From: Paenibacillus aceti
Lineage (GTDB): Bacteria > Bacillota > Bacilli > Paenibacillales > Paenibacillaceae
Length of the DNA: 64,000 nucleotides
Assembly: GCF_003614185.1 (NCBI RefSeq)
Contig: NZ_KZ987724.1
Location: 4,879,556 to 4,943,555 of the forward strand
Direction of reading: 5' to 3'
Below the pieces are notes generated by a model that was not told the origin of the DNA, did not search any database, and saw only the letters and a program-made list of their open reading frames with translations. Shown piece by piece: positions 45,199-54,639 of this stretch. The position numbers were made by a program, and so were the translations under genes. How positions within the stretch are numbered: the first letter of the stretch is position 1; each line of letters opens with the position of its first letter.

Positions 45199-47142
45199 AT
45201 GAAATGGGACGAATTTTTCGTCACCGGGGAGCCGATGATTTACGGAGCAATGGTCAGTATCGTCGTCGTATCCCTGGCGATTGTCATCGGATTGACCTAT
45301 TTTAAAAAATGGGGCTACCTGTGGCGCGAGTGGTTGACAACGGTTGACCATAAGCGTATCGGTATCATGTATATTATCAGTGCGCTCTTGATGCTGTTCC
45401 GCGGCGGCGTTGACGGACTGCTTATGCGGTCGCAGCTCGCGATACCTGAGAACGGACTTCTCGATGCGCAGCATTATAATGAAATATTTACGACCCACGG
45501 GGTTGTTATGATTCTATTTATGGCGATGCCATTCATCATCGGTCTGATGAACGTAGTTGTGCCATTGCAAATTGGTGCGCGCGACGTGGCCTTCCCGAGA
45601 TTGAATGCGGTCAGCTTCTGGCTGTTCTTCGCCGGAGCGATGCTATTCAACCTTTCCTTCGTCATCGGCGGTTCGCCAGACGCGGGCTGGACGGCTTATT
45701 TCCCGCTAGCGAGCAATGAATTTAGCCCGACGGTGGGGATGAACTACTATTCGATAGCAATTCAGATTGCCGGGATCGGTACACTGATGACAGGCGTGAA
45801 CTTCATCGCTACGATTCTAAAGATGCGCGCACCTGGCATGACGCTGATGAAGATGCCGATGTTCACCTGGTCGATCTTGATCACTAGCGTAATCATCCTG
45901 TTCGCGTTCCCGGTTCTTACGGTAGCGCTTGCGCTGATGATGTTCGACCGGTTGTTCGGTTCTCAGTTCTTCACGATGGCCAACGGCGGGATGGATATGC
46001 TCTGGGCCAACCTGTTCTGGGTCTGGGGGCATCCGGAGGTATATATCGTTATTTTGCCAGCCTTCGGTATTTTCAGTGAAGTGATTTCAACCTTCTCTCG
46101 TAAAAATCTGTACGGGTACGCCTCGATGGTAGGGAGTATGGTCGTCATTTCGCTGCTGTCCTTCGTCGTCTGGGCTCACCACTTCTATACGATGGGTCAC
46201 GGAGCGATGGTTAACGGCGTGTTCTCGATTACGACGATGCTCATTGCGGTTCCGACCGGGGTGAAAATATTCAACTGGCTGCTTACGCTTCATAAGGGCA
46301 GGATTGAGTTCACGACCCCGATGCTCTACTCGCTCGCCTTCATTCCAATCTTTACGATTGGCGGGGTTACCGGGGTTATGCTTGCGATGGCGAGTGCGGA
46401 CTACCAGTATCATAATACGATGTTCCTGGTTGCTCACTTCCACTATGTGTTGATTCCGGGTACCGTATTCGCGGTTCTTGCCGGTTTCTACTACTGGTTC
46501 CCGAAATTGTTCGGCTTCCGTCTGAACGAGCGTCAAGGCAAGCTGGCTTTCTGGCTTATTGCGGTCAGCTTTAACGTAACCTTCATGCCATTATTCTTCC
46601 TTGGACTTAAAGGGATGACACGGCGGATGTATACTTATTCGGCAGATACAGGCTTCGGTCCGCTTAACTTGATTGCGACGATCGGTGCATTTGGTCTAGC
46701 TCTCGGCTTTATACTTCTGGTCTATAACATTTACTGGAGCTTCCGCTACGCGCCAAGAGAGACATCAGGCGATCCTTGGAATGCACGTACGCTTGAGTGG
46801 AGTACACATAGTCCGATTCCGGATTATAACTTCGCTATTGTGCCTACGGTAACTGGACGCGATCCTTTCTGGGAGCATAAGAAGGGCGGACATCAGCTCT
46901 ATAAAGGAAAATATGAAGAAATTCATATGCCGAGCAACAGTGGTCAACCGATCATTCTTGCGGGAATCTTCTTCTTGTTCGGCTTCTCCATGGTATTCAG
47001 CTGGTGGGTTCCAGCGATTATCGCAGGAATTGGTATTATTGTAATGATGGCGGTTCGTTCCTTCGAACGCGATCACGGCTATCATATTCCGGTTCGCGAA
47101 ATTGAAGAGACGGAAGCCAGATTGCGGGGTGAACAGGCATGA
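45199..47142 (+). CDS. qoxB: Cytochrome aa3 quinol oxidase subunit I (QoxB)
   Basis: A 647-residue heme-copper oxidase catalytic subunit with about 14-15 TM helices. The motifs include the low-spin heme ligand region [18 protein letters not shown], the CuB/His-Tyr region [18 protein letters not shown], and HHFYTMGHG. The distal heme ligands are in [12 protein letters not shown]. The start is ATG 45199 with GAAGGGAG upstream; an out-of-frame ATG at 45194 ends at once. The gene overlaps qoxC by 4 bases. Confidence 0.95.
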   Translation: MKWDEFFVTGEPMIYGAMVSIVVVSLAIVIGLTYFKKWGYLWREWLTTVDHKRIGIMYIISALLMLFRGGVDGLLMRSQLAIPENGLLDAQHYNEIFTTHGVVMILFMAMPFIIGLMNVVVPLQIGARDVAFPRLNAVSFWLFFAGAMLFNLSFVIGGSPDAGWTAYFPLASNEFSPTVGMNYYSIAIQIAGIGTLMTGVNFIATILKMRAPGMTLMKMPMFTWSILITSVIILFAFPVLTVALALMMFDRLFGSQFFTMANGGMDMLWANLFWVWGHPEVYIVILPAFGIFSEVISTFSRKNLYGYASMVGSMVVISLLSFVVWAHHFYTMGHGAMVNGVFSITTMLIAVPTGVKIFNWLLTLHKGRIEFTTPMLYSLAFIPIFTIGGVTGVMLAMASADYQYHNTMFLVAHFHYVLIPGTVFAVLAGFYYWFPKLFGFRLNERQGKLAFWLIAVSFNVTFMPLFFLGLKGMTRRMYTYSADTGFGPLNLIATIGAFGLALGFILLVYNIYWSFRYAPRETSGDPWNARTLEWSTHSPIPDYNFAIVPTVTGRDPFWEHKKGGHQLYKGKYEEIHMPSNSGQPIILAGIFFLFGFSMVFSWWVPAIIAGIGIIVMMAVRSFERDHGYHIPVREIEETEARLRGEQA

Positions 47143-47735
47143 AATTAGATAACTCTTTGCCTTTGGAATATCGTTCTGAAGAGAATAGTAATCGCATTTT
47201 CGGATTTTGGCTGTTCCTTGGCGCGGAAATTGTACTGTTCTCAACGCTGTTCGCCGTCTATTTCACGCTTTGGAATCGGACTGGTAACGGCCCGACAGGT
47301 AAGGAACTTTTCGAGATTGGTCCAGTGCTGATCGAGACCTTCGTGTTGCTCACAAGTAGCTTCACCATTGGCTTGATGATTAACAGTATGCGTCAAGGGC
47401 TGCAGAAGGCCGCCATGGTCTTCCTGTTCGTTACCTTGGTGCTCGGCCTGATTTTCCTGGGTGTAGAAATATTCGAATTCGTCACTTATGTTAATGAAGG
47501 AGCAACGATTTCTACGAGCGCCTTCATGTCCAGTCTGTTCGTTCTGCTCGGCACCCACGGTGCGCACGTCACCTTAGGTTTACTATGGGGAGCAGGCATT
47601 ATGCTGCAGATCAAGCGCGAGGGCTTCACGCTCGATACAGCGAATAAATCATTTATTTTCTCGCTCTATTGGCACTTCCTCGACGTGGTCTGGATCTTTA
47701 TCTTCAGCTTCGTATATTTGAAAGGAATGATGTGA
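47139..47735 (+). CDS. qoxC: Cytochrome aa3 quinol oxidase subunit III (QoxC)
   Basis: A 198-residue polytopic protein with five TM helices, the COX3 family signature [19 protein letters not shown] and a C-terminal [20 protein letters not shown]. It is translationally coupled to qoxB by ATGA and followed one base later by qoxD. It stabilises the catalytic core of the oxidase. Confidence 0.94.
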   Translation: MKLDNSLPLEYRSEENSNRIFGFWLFLGAEIVLFSTLFAVYFTLWNRTGNGPTGKELFEIGPVLIETFVLLTSSFTIGLMINSMRQGLQKAAMVFLFVTLVLGLIFLGVEIFEFVTYVNEGATISTSAFMSSLFVLLGTHGAHVTLGLLWGAGIMLQIKREGFTLDTANKSFIFSLYWHFLDVVWIFIFSFVYLKGMM

Positions 47736-47736
47736 C

Positions 47737-48021
47737 ATGAAAAAATTATTCCCTGTCCACCACGTCATGGGATACGTGTTCTCACTGGTCCTTTCGGTCG
47801 TCGCTCTGTCCGTCATTCTCTGGGATATGTCGCTGGCTGTCGGTATGACGATCCTGATCATCTGTGCAGCGATCCAGATGGGTGTCCAGTTGTTCATGTT
47901 CATGCATATCGGCGAGACAGGTACGAAGACCTCGCTGTATACCAACATTGCCTATGCACTATTCGTAGGGCTTGTAACTGTGTTCGGTACGCTGTTCACC
48001 ATGATCTGGGGATATCAATAA
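47737..48021 (+). CDS. qoxD: Cytochrome aa3 quinol oxidase subunit IV (QoxD)
   Basis: A 94-residue protein with three TM helices, of the COX4 prokaryotic family: HHVMGYVFSLVLSVVALSV, IICAAIQMGVQLFMFMHI and the C-terminal helix. The motif QLFMFMHIGE is conserved. It is last in qoxABCD. Confidence 0.93.
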   Translation: MKKLFPVHHVMGYVFSLVLSVVALSVILWDMSLAVGMTILIICAAIQMGVQLFMFMHIGETGTKTSLYTNIAYALFVGLVTVFGTLFTMIWGYQ

Positions 48022-48060
48022 AGTAAAGCTAGACCGGGTATTCGTTTTGGTCTAATAAGA

Positions 48061-48103
48061 ATCACCCTGTGCCTTGATTTTGGGAGGTGCGGGGTGATTT
48101 TTG
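48061..48103 (+). terminator. Rho-independent terminator of qox operon
   Basis: ATCACCC and the following bases pair with a GGGTGAT arm across a TTGATTTTGGG loop, then TTTT. Confidence 0.8.
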
Positions 48104-48229
48104 CGTGAATGGATAGACGAGGTGCGGAATATAATGAAGTGAATGGTCTGCTAGTTATCCCCCATCGATTGAAAGGTTGGCGGGATTGCGATAATATTAT
48201 GTAAAGGTCCAATATTGCGAGGTGATAAC

Positions 48230-48577
48230 ATGGCGGAACAGGAAGACAAGAAGCATGGCGTTACGGGTGATTGCTGCAGTGTTGAGGGCGAGGGCCATGT
48301 CCGTCATAGCCATCATTCCGAAGCGGTGAAGAACAATCTGACGAGTCGCTTGAACCGGATCGAGGGTCAGATTCGCGGGATTAAAGGCATGATCGAACGA
48401 GATACCTATTGTGATGATGTCCTGAACCAGATCGCTGCGGTGCAGTCCGCGTTGAACAGTGTCGGCAAGCTGCTGCTGGAAGGTCATATGAAGAGCTGCG
48501 TCATTGAGCGGATTCAGGCTGGAGAGATGGACGTAGTAGATGAGCTGTTGGTTACCGTGAATAAATTAATGAAATAA
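48230..48577 (+). CDS. csoR: CsoR/DUF156 metal-sensing repressor
   Basis: A 115-residue all-helical repressor. The Cu(I) ligand set of CsoR is visible as Cys (TYCDDV), His (LLEGHMKSC) and Cys (KSC), with RLNRIEGQIRGIKGMI for DNA binding. The N-terminus adds CC and a His-rich stretch. ATG 48230 follows GAGGTG; a TTG at 48215 in frame has none. It stands alone here, between qox and a minus-strand gene, with no copZA beside it, so its targets are distant. Confidence 0.88.
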   Translation: MAEQEDKKHGVTGDCCSVEGEGHVRHSHHSEAVKNNLTSRLNRIEGQIRGIKGMIERDTYCDDVLNQIAAVQSALNSVGKLLLEGHMKSCVIERIQAGEMDVVDELLVTVNKLMK

Positions 48578-48616
48578 TGTGCGAAATATATACCCCATAC
48601 TGGTATATAGAATGGT

Positions 48617-48652
48617 AAAGCCCCACAGGTTCGTATTAAACCTATGGGGCTT
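48617..48652. terminator. Bidirectional terminator between csoR and serine hydrolase
   Basis: AAAGCCCCA and TGGGGCTT arms with an inner AGGTT/AACCT stem lie between convergent genes. Confidence 0.85.
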
Positions 48653-48657
48653 ACTGT

Positions 48658-50724
48658 TTATTTTAACGTGATTTCAAATTGTGATCCTGGGTCGCCGATG
48701 AAGGCGATGATTGCATTCTCCGGCAGACCCACTTCATTCACACCGCTCACGATGCTGTAATTCACGCAAGTTCCATTGGCATCATAGACGGCAAAGGAGC
48801 CTGTCTTCGGCGTGTTAACGACCAACGTCTTGCCAAACGCTTTCTCCGGAACGGTATACCATCTCGTATAGCCGTTGTCCTGGATCTTCGTCTTCGAGTT
48901 GGCTCCGGTATAGAGCGGCTGGAAATGATCCTGACTGACAAACAGACTGCCGCCAGCCTTCGCATATTCTACTCCGTCTTCTGTGAAGATATGGAGCTCA
49001 TTCGTATCTCGGCCCATCAATGTCGGGATATTCAACATATTCAGAGCCTCATCGGCCCCCGTAATCTTGTTCGTCATCAAGTACCCCGGGAATTCCTTAA
49101 GGGTAGCGATCTGGACGATCGGAGGGATCATTAGGTAAACCTGGGAGGTATATTTTTCATTGACGAGAAAATAGGTCTTGCCTTCCCGAGCTTCCCATGC
49201 CTTAGCCACATCCTTAGACAGTTCATTAGGCTCCAGCTTCTCGGCCTGGTATTCGGACATAGCCAGCTGGCCAAGCTCTGGAATGTCTGTGTAGGTTCTT
49301 ACCCATAAGTAAGTACGTCCATTGTCTTCTTTTACAAAGCTAACCTTCGCACTGCCAATCTCGTTGACAAAGGTCCCATCCGCTGTATAGATGAATTTCT
49401 GAACCGGAGCTTCAGGTACTGCTAATGAGCTTAAGGATAGCTCGCCATCCTTGCTAATATCCAGCTTAATCAATTGACCCGTAGCGCCATAGACTCCTGC
49501 ATTTGTCGTCACATCCGCTGGCATAGCCGCCTTAACAGGTGCACCAAATGATTTGGCTGGCTTCCGTTCTTTAACGATGCCTTTCTCTTGCAGCGCGCTT
49601 AACAGGATCTCATTTGCCAAAAGCCCATTTAATGAGCTCGAACCGCCAGAAGAGAGGACCGCCACGGACAGCTTCTGCTCAGGCAATACAACCAGAGAAG
49701 CGTGAGATAAGAGGGTGTCTCCGCCCTTCGTCAGCGCCTGAATTCCATAGTCGTTGAATGGGAACAGGTTGACACTATCCCAGCCTAATCCGTAGGCGAC
49801 CGAGCTATCCGCTTCATCCGGCCACATGCCTTTCTTGTACTCTGACTTCGCTGTAGCGGTTACTGATTTCTCCGATAGAATGCCGCTAGCATTTCCTGTG
49901 AAAATTTGTGAGAAGTGAGCGAGATCTTCCGCTGTAGAGTAAATACCGCCGGTTCCGATAAAGTTAATCGTATCTCTAGGCAGCTCTCCTTGATAGGCAG
50001 GGGAATAGACGCCAGCCAGCTGCTCGATGTTCACCTCATCTTGCGGAGTTTTCGTATTTTTCATGCTAAGCGGCTCGGTAATATATTTATGTATGTAGTC
50101 CGTGAAGTCCATGCCGCTAACTCTCTCTACCAATATTTCTGCTAGAGTGAAGCCGTCGTTGCAATAAACCGAGAATGCACCTGGATCAGCCTTCAGTCGC
50201 TGTGTGGAGAGCTGCTTCAGCAAATCGTTATACCCGGAGGTGTCATTGTCGTCAAATAAAAAGCCATTGGTAAGCGTAGATCCGTTTAATCCTGAGGAAT
50301 GATTCAACAGCATGCGTGGGGTGATCTGTTTGTAGCGCTCGTCTTTCATTTTAAAATCAGGAATATAGTTGGTCAGAGGCTGATCCAGATCTATTTTTCC
50401 TTCATCCACGAGCTTCATGACCGCGACGGTCGTGAACATTTTGCTCGTCGAACCGATGCCATACATCGTCTCTGCAGTCGGTGGTTTCTTGTCAGACAGA
50501 TGATTGATGCCGGATTGCCCGGATACTGCTATCTTTCCATCATCAATAAGTGCATATTGCAGGCTAGTCGTACCATAATTCTTCGTCACCAGTTCGGCCT
50601 TCTGCGCCGCTAGTTGCTTCGTCGCCTCATATGAGGGGCTGCTCTCAGCCGCAAACGCCCCAAGCGGCATAAGCAGTGTCAACGTAAGAGTGGCCATGAC
50701 TATACGTGATAGGCTCTTCTTCAT
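48658..50724 (-). CDS. Secreted serine hydrolase of the beta-lactamase/PBP4* family
   Basis: A 688-residue exported protein. A signal peptide (to about residue 25, ending FAAES) is followed by a class C beta-lactamase-like domain (about 35-390). The nucleophile motif is STSK (MYGIGSTSKMFTTV) and the second motif is YCN (SVYCNDGFTLAE). The third box is divergent (KGGDTLLSHAS). A ~290-residue C-terminal extension of beta-rich type follows. AGGAGG precedes the start. It may act on peptidoglycan or esters; beta-lactam resistance cannot be concluded. Confidence 0.85.
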   Translation of the reverse strand: MKKSLSRIVMATLTLTLLMPLGAFAAESSPSYEATKQLAAQKAELVTKNYGTTSLQYALIDDGKIAVSGQSGINHLSDKKPPTAETMYGIGSTSKMFTTVAVMKLVDEGKIDLDQPLTNYIPDFKMKDERYKQITPRMLLNHSSGLNGSTLTNGFLFDDNDTSGYNDLLKQLSTQRLKADPGAFSVYCNDGFTLAEILVERVSGMDFTDYIHKYITEPLSMKNTKTPQDEVNIEQLAGVYSPAYQGELPRDTINFIGTGGIYSTAEDLAHFSQIFTGNASGILSEKSVTATAKSEYKKGMWPDEADSSVAYGLGWDSVNLFPFNDYGIQALTKGGDTLLSHASLVVLPEQKLSVAVLSSGGSSSLNGLLANEILLSALQEKGIVKERKPAKSFGAPVKAAMPADVTTNAGVYGATGQLIKLDISKDGELSLSSLAVPEAPVQKFIYTADGTFVNEIGSAKVSFVKEDNGRTYLWVRTYTDIPELGQLAMSEYQAEKLEPNELSKDVAKAWEAREGKTYFLVNEKYTSQVYLMIPPIVQIATLKEFPGYLMTNKITGADEALNMLNIPTLMGRDTNELHIFTEDGVEYAKAGGSLFVSQDHFQPLYTGANSKTKIQDNGYTRWYTVPEKAFGKTLVVNTPKTGSFAVYDANGTCVNYSIVSGVNEVGLPENAIIAFIGDPGSQFEITLK

Positions 50725-50871
50725 CTCTGATTCTTACCTCCTAAGTGTAGTGGTAGTGAAATTTCCACTCCTAACCTATTTATACGGCTGTAAGTGTTTA
50801 AAGATTCATTATGGAGCGGACGCAGGTAGGCATAGGCCTGTAGTGTAGCATCCGCTCATATGATTTTATTT

Positions 50872-51483
50872 TTAATTTACCTCACGGACCATTCCTTGCT
50901 CATAGATCGCTTCGATGAACAGTTCCGTGAGCTTAACACATTCATGCAGCAGCGCTATATCGACCTTCTTATGCGTTTCTGTGAAGGATAGCTCAGCTTC
51001 ATGCTCCTTGACTCGCGTCTTGAGGCGTGCGCCCTTATGTTCCTCCAGCAGCTCCGCAATTCCCTCATACTTCAGAATCCCCCTCAGTAGACTAGGATGT
51101 GAGGCTCCGGCATGGAATGACTTGCTGAGCGGATTCGGCAGGGTGACCTGCCGTAAGTTTCCGCGGAAGATCAGGAACAGCGCGCTCTTGATCGGGCTAA
51201 GGATATATTCAAGCTTCCGTCTCGGCTTGTATTTATACTTGATTTGGATGACTTGACCGCTGCTTGTATTGGTTCCGTTGGAGCTGCTGGAATCGGTAAC
51301 CGTGAGATACAGTTGGCCTCGTCCATGCGGCAGACCGATGATGACATGCTGTCCGGTATACTTCCAGTTCTTGAAGGATGCCGCTACAAAGGTAGCATCG
51401 TATTTAGCCGCATATTCCTGCAGCAGGAACTTCGATTTCGACTCCCACCAGGGCTTAGCAGATTTAATCCTGGTTTGTGCCAT
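50872..51483 (-). CDS. Conserved-looking protein of unknown function
   Basis: A 203-residue protein I do not recognise. It has no signal peptide; the N-terminus is basic with aromatic residues (RIKSAKPWWESKSKF). A central Ser/Asn/Thr-rich insert (VTDSSSSNGTNTSSG) separates two folded-looking parts, and the C-terminal half is helical and charged (FTETHKKVDIALLHECVKL). The start ATG at 51483 has AAGGAGG upstream on the minus strand; the frame is open further upstream, but that part overlaps the RHH gene. It overlaps the end of the RHH gene by 20 bases, suggesting coupled expression and possibly a protein partnership. Confidence 0.7.
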   Translation of the reverse strand: MAQTRIKSAKPWWESKSKFLLQEYAAKYDATFVAASFKNWKYTGQHVIIGLPHGRGQLYLTVTDSSSSNGTNTSSGQVIQIKYKYKPRRKLEYILSPIKSALFLIFRGNLRQVTLPNPLSKSFHAGASHPSLLRGILKYEGIAELLEEHKGARLKTRVKEHEAELSFTETHKKVDIALLHECVKLTELFIEAIYEQGMVREVN

Positions 51484-51664
51484 TGTCTTGGGCCTCCTTG
51501 ATGCGCATTTGAGGTGAAGGCAAGCGCCCTTCTTTGCGCAGGGCCTCGCGTAATACATATTCGATATGACCATTCACGCTTCGGAATTCGTCAGCCGCCC
51601 AGCGTTCCAAAGCTTCATATACGATGGGGTCCAGACGCAGTGGGAAGCTCTTCTTCTTAGCCAT
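51464..51664 (-). CDS. Small ribbon-helix-helix (Arc-like) DNA-binding protein
   Basis: A 66-residue basic protein with an Arc/MetJ-like pattern: FPLRLDPIVYEALERWAADE for strand and helix 1, then RSVNGHIEYVLREALRKEG for helix 2. Such proteins bind DNA as dimers and often autoregulate. It lies between an SPFH gene (17 bases upstream) and the unknown gene it overlaps. An antitoxin role is possible from size and layout but not shown. Confidence 0.82.
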   Translation of the reverse strand: MAKKKSFPLRLDPIVYEALERWAADEFRSVNGHIEYVLREALRKEGRLPSPQMRIKEAQDNGTNQD

Positions 51665-51681
51665 CGTGAATGGGACTCCGA

Positions 51682-52536
51682 TTAATACAGACTGCTCGTA
51701 TTAATGATAGGTTGGGCGGAACGGTCCGATACGACCGCGACTAACAGATTGTTGATCATCGCAGCTTTGCGCTCATCATCGAGTTCAACGACGCTCTCGG
51801 TCTGCAGGCGCTCAATCGCCATTTGTACCATCGTAACTGCGCCGTCCACGATCTTCTCGCGAGCAGAGATAATCGCTTCGGCTTGCTGACGCTGCAGCAT
51901 TGCGCTGGCGATTTCCGTAGAGTAAGCCAAATGCGTCAAGCGGGACTCGATTACTTTAACACCGGCTATAGCCAAGCGGTTTTGCAATTCATCAGTCAAT
52001 TCCTTGGCGATTTCCTCTGTATTTCCACGCAAGGAGAAACCATTGCCATCCAATTCGTCGTAAGGGTACTTGCTGGCTACATGGCGCAGAGCAGCCTCAC
52101 TCTGAATTTCTACGAAGGTCTCGTACTCATCGACTTCGAATAATGCTTTGGCGGAATCGATAACCGAGAATACGACGACAGTAGCGATCTCGATCGGGTT
52201 CCCGTTAACATCATTGACCTTCAGCTTGGCACTGTTGAAGTTGCGTACACGCAGCGATACCTTCTTACGAGTGGAAAAAGGAGTTACCATATAGAACCCG
52301 CTATCGCGGATCACACCGAGATACTTCCCGAAGAAGGTGATGACGGCAGCCTGGTTCGGCTGTACAACCGTAAGGCCGGTTAAGGTCACAAAGGCGATCA
52401 CACAAGAGATGACTCCCAGTAAGACGGGAAGGGGATCACCGAGGGTGAACAGGAATATCCCGGCGCCGGCAAAGGCGATGAAGAGGAGCAGAGCGACAAA
52501 TCCGTTCAGGTGAGATAGTTGTTTTTCCTTCAGCAT
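51682..52536 (-). CDS. SPFH/band 7 domain protein
   Basis: A 284-residue membrane-associated scaffold protein: two TM segments near the N-terminus (about 15-35 and 42-62), then an SPFH domain (VVQPNQAAVITFFGKYLGVI) and a helical C-terminal part (LQRQQAEAIISAREKIVDGA). ATG 52536 lies 11 bases from AAGGAG; an in-frame GTG at 52548 overlaps it. It heads a three-gene operon with the RHH and unknown genes and differs from the NfeD-linked SPFH protein at 31705. Confidence 0.87.
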   Translation of the reverse strand: MLKEKQLSHLNGFVALLLFIAFAGAGIFLFTLGDPLPVLLGVISCVIAFVTLTGLTVVQPNQAAVITFFGKYLGVIRDSGFYMVTPFSTRKKVSLRVRNFNSAKLKVNDVNGNPIEIATVVVFSVIDSAKALFEVDEYETFVEIQSEAALRHVASKYPYDELDGNGFSLRGNTEEIAKELTDELQNRLAIAGVKVIESRLTHLAYSTEIASAMLQRQQAEAIISAREKIVDGAVTMVQMAIERLQTESVVELDDERKAAMINNLLVAVVSDRSAQPIINTSSLY

Positions 52537-52584
52537 AGGTTGAAGCACTCCTTAATATTGATTTAATATTTATTTGATATTTAT

Positions 52585-52613
52585 ATGATATCACTTTTAG
52601 AATATATTGTAAA
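52585..52613 (-). promoter_or_regulatory. Sigma-A promoter of SPFH/RHH cassette
   Basis: On the minus strand: TTTACA, a 17-bp spacer and TATCAT, each five of six consensus bases, about 50 bp before the SPFH start. Confidence 0.65.
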
Positions 52614-52753
52614 ACAATTTGTGCAAATGGTGCTTAAGAAGGGAGATTTGTACTCTGATATGGTTAATAAGTCGCTTGAATTTTGGAAATTAAATTTTTA
52701 TATTCTTCATATGAATGTGCAGTAATCCACTTATATATAGAAGGGAAGATGAG

Positions 52754-53428
52754 ATGTTGAAAAAGAAATGGATAATTAGTGCCATGGTGGCAGCACTTAT
52801 GCTGACAGCCGGGACTGGAGTGTATGCAGGTGCGAAACTGCAGGAGGTAAAAGCCTACTTGAACAGTAGTATTCAACTCAAGTACAACGGAACGCCCGTA
52901 CAGCCGAGGGATGAAAAGGGAAATGCAGTTTTACCGATTACATATAACGGAACGACGTATCTTCCTGTACGTGCGGTAGCTGATATTGTAGGAGTCGCTG
53001 TATCCTATAATCCGGAAACCTATACGGTGGAATTGGGCGAGAAGGCGGAAGGCATAGCTATCGCCGAAGGCTTCGAAAACATGTATTATACGAAGGACTC
53101 GAAAGAAACGACCTACCAGGGTAAGGACTATAAGGAAGCTTATTTCGATAATGCTAGTGGCAAACGCAGCAGCGGATTTATGCTGTACCCGAAAGGGAAG
53201 TATCAGAAGCTTGTTCTACAGGTGGCAGCCATTGGCGAAGATATTGACAACTTCTTCATTAACGACAGCGAAAGAGATGTAAAGCTGACGAGCGAAAAAA
53301 TTGCAGTTAAGGACGGTCTCAAGACCATTGAGGTAGATATCGCAGGCGTGAACGAGTTGTTTATTAATGCTGATATACTAAATGATGGGGCTATGTTTGT
53401 TCCTTTAACAACGTCATATTATAAATAA
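52754..53428 (+). CDS. Stalk domain-containing (copper amine oxidase N-terminal) protein
   Basis: A 224-residue exported protein: signal peptide (MLKKKWIISAMVAALMLTAG, cleaved near VYAGA), then a copper amine oxidase-like N-terminal domain (about 35-95; YNGTTYLPVRAVADIVG is the family hallmark) that in Paenibacillaceae occurs on many cell-surface proteins. The C-terminal ~120 residues are a beta-sandwich-like domain (NPCBM-type, tentative). It has no oxidase activity motif. AAGGGAAG precedes ATG 52754. Confidence 0.85.
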   Translation: MLKKKWIISAMVAALMLTAGTGVYAGAKLQEVKAYLNSSIQLKYNGTPVQPRDEKGNAVLPITYNGTTYLPVRAVADIVGVAVSYNPETYTVELGEKAEGIAIAEGFENMYYTKDSKETTYQGKDYKEAYFDNASGKRSSGFMLYPKGKYQKLVLQVAAIGEDIDNFFINDSERDVKLTSEKIAVKDGLKTIEVDIAGVNELFINADILNDGAMFVPLTTSYYK

Positions 53429-53443
53429 GCTTATCTATTGAAT

Positions 53444-53483
53444 AAACCAGTCCGATACGTGATTTCGTGTTTGGCTGGTTTTT
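53444..53483 (+). terminator. Rho-independent terminator after stalk-domain gene
   Basis: AAACCAG pairs with CTGGTTT, with an inner ACG/CGT stem, then T-rich sequence. Confidence 0.65.
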
Positions 53484-53601
53484 CTGATTCGAGGTTGTCC
53501 ATTAAGTAAGGAGAGCTAAAAACAGTATAATAAAGGTATGATCATGTCTCATTATTATGAGGCAAGATAACAATAACCAGTATAGAGGAGATGAGCGTAG
53601 C

Positions 53602-54345
53602 ATGAACGAGACAATCAACCTGTTAATGGCGCATCGCTCGATCCGGAAGTATGCGGACAAGCCGGTGCCTCGGGAGATCATTGAGCAGGTCGTAGCCGCA
53701 GGGCAAATGGCTTCCAGCTCTAGCAATGTACAAGCTTATAGCGTCATTGCCGTCACTGACGCAGAACGCAAGCAGAAGCTGTCGCAGCTTAGCGGACGCC
53801 AAGCCTATATTGTGGAATGCCCTGTCTTCCTAGTATGGTGCGCTGACCTGTCCCGGCTGAAAAATGCAGCTCGACATCATCTGCCTGATTCGGAATCCTA
53901 TGAAGGGGTGACCGAGAACTTCATTGTGGCGACAGTCGATGTCGCGCTGGCCGCACAAAATGCCGTGATCGCTGCTGAGTCGCTCGGACTTGGCATCGTC
54001 TATATCGGGGGAATCCGCAATCAGATCCAGCAAGTGGCTGAGCTGTTGAACCTGACTGAGCTGGTCTATCCGGTGTTCGGTATGTGTCTAGGCTATCCCG
54101 ATCAGGATCCGGGCCTTCGTCCGCGGCTGCCTCAGCAGGCGGTTCTGCATTGGGAGGAATATGACGGAGTTGCGAGCGAGAGGCGGGTAGCCGAGTATGA
54201 TGAGATCATGAGCGAATACTTGCGTAAGCGTACAGGCGGCGTCAAGGATACGCCGTGGTCGAGACTTATGGCGGAGAAGCTGACGACACCGTCGCGTCTT
54301 CATATGAAGGAGTTCCTGCAGCAGCGTGGATTTAAGTTGGAGTGA
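53602..54345 (+). CDS. NADPH-dependent nitro/flavin reductase (NfsA/FRP family)
   Basis: A 247-residue FMN oxidoreductase. HRSIRKYADKPVPREIIEQV and the FMN-binding MASSSSNVQAYS at the N-terminus, and the central AAESLGLGIVYIGGIRN, are typical of oxygen-insensitive nitroreductases. The C-terminus (TPWSRLMAEKLTTPSRLHM) fits the NfsA group. ATG 53602 follows GAGGAG at a longish spacing; the frame is open to 53557. A CTCAT...ATGAG palindrome near 53547 may be an operator. Confidence 0.9.
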   Translation: MNETINLLMAHRSIRKYADKPVPREIIEQVVAAGQMASSSSNVQAYSVIAVTDAERKQKLSQLSGRQAYIVECPVFLVWCADLSRLKNAARHHLPDSESYEGVTENFIVATVDVALAAQNAVIAAESLGLGIVYIGGIRNQIQQVAELLNLTELVYPVFGMCLGYPDQDPGLRPRLPQQAVLHWEEYDGVASERRVAEYDEIMSEYLRKRTGGVKDTPWSRLMAEKLTTPSRLHMKEFLQQRGFKLE

Positions 54346-54362
54346 CCCTAGAAAACCGTATA

Positions 54363-54411
54363 AGACTGTATCCGGCTATTGGTAGCAATGGTTCGGGTGC
54401 AGTCTTTTTTT
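54363..54411 (+). terminator. Rho-independent terminator after nitroreductase
   Basis: AGACTG pairs with CAGTCT, with an inner CCG/CGG pairing, followed by TTTTTTT. Confidence 0.78.
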
Positions 54412-54565
54412 GCCTGGTTTGTATCGCATCGCCCGAGAGCGCAATTTATTTGTGGGAAAACGTAAGCGGGTTTTCGGTGTGAAACTGAAAAAGATAGATT
54501 ACTATTAAATCAGGAGGGGAGGCTGTTTTGCTGCGAGTGAAGGTCACTACGTTTCGTTATAATTT

Positions 54566-54614
54566 GCTAGAGTTGCCAGAGTTCGCTAGAGTCTGCTAGT
54601 GCTTGCTGGAGCTT
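54566..54614. repeat. 10-bp tandem repeat, five units
   Basis: Units resembling GCTAGAGTTC start at 54566, 54575, 54585, 54595 and 54605. Just upstream (54549-54564) is a remnant of the CTAACGAAAC family (TTTCGTTA). Confidence 0.65.
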
Positions 54615-54639
54615 GCGGCACAACAGCCTGGGTTTCACG

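Noticed and set aside
45194-45201. Earlier ATG for qoxB
   Set aside because: ATG 45194 is out of frame and meets a stop after one further codon; ATG 45199 gives the family N-terminus.
48215-48577. csoR linked to a copper efflux operon
   Set aside because: No copZ or copA follows; the gene is bounded by terminators and a convergent hydrolase gene.
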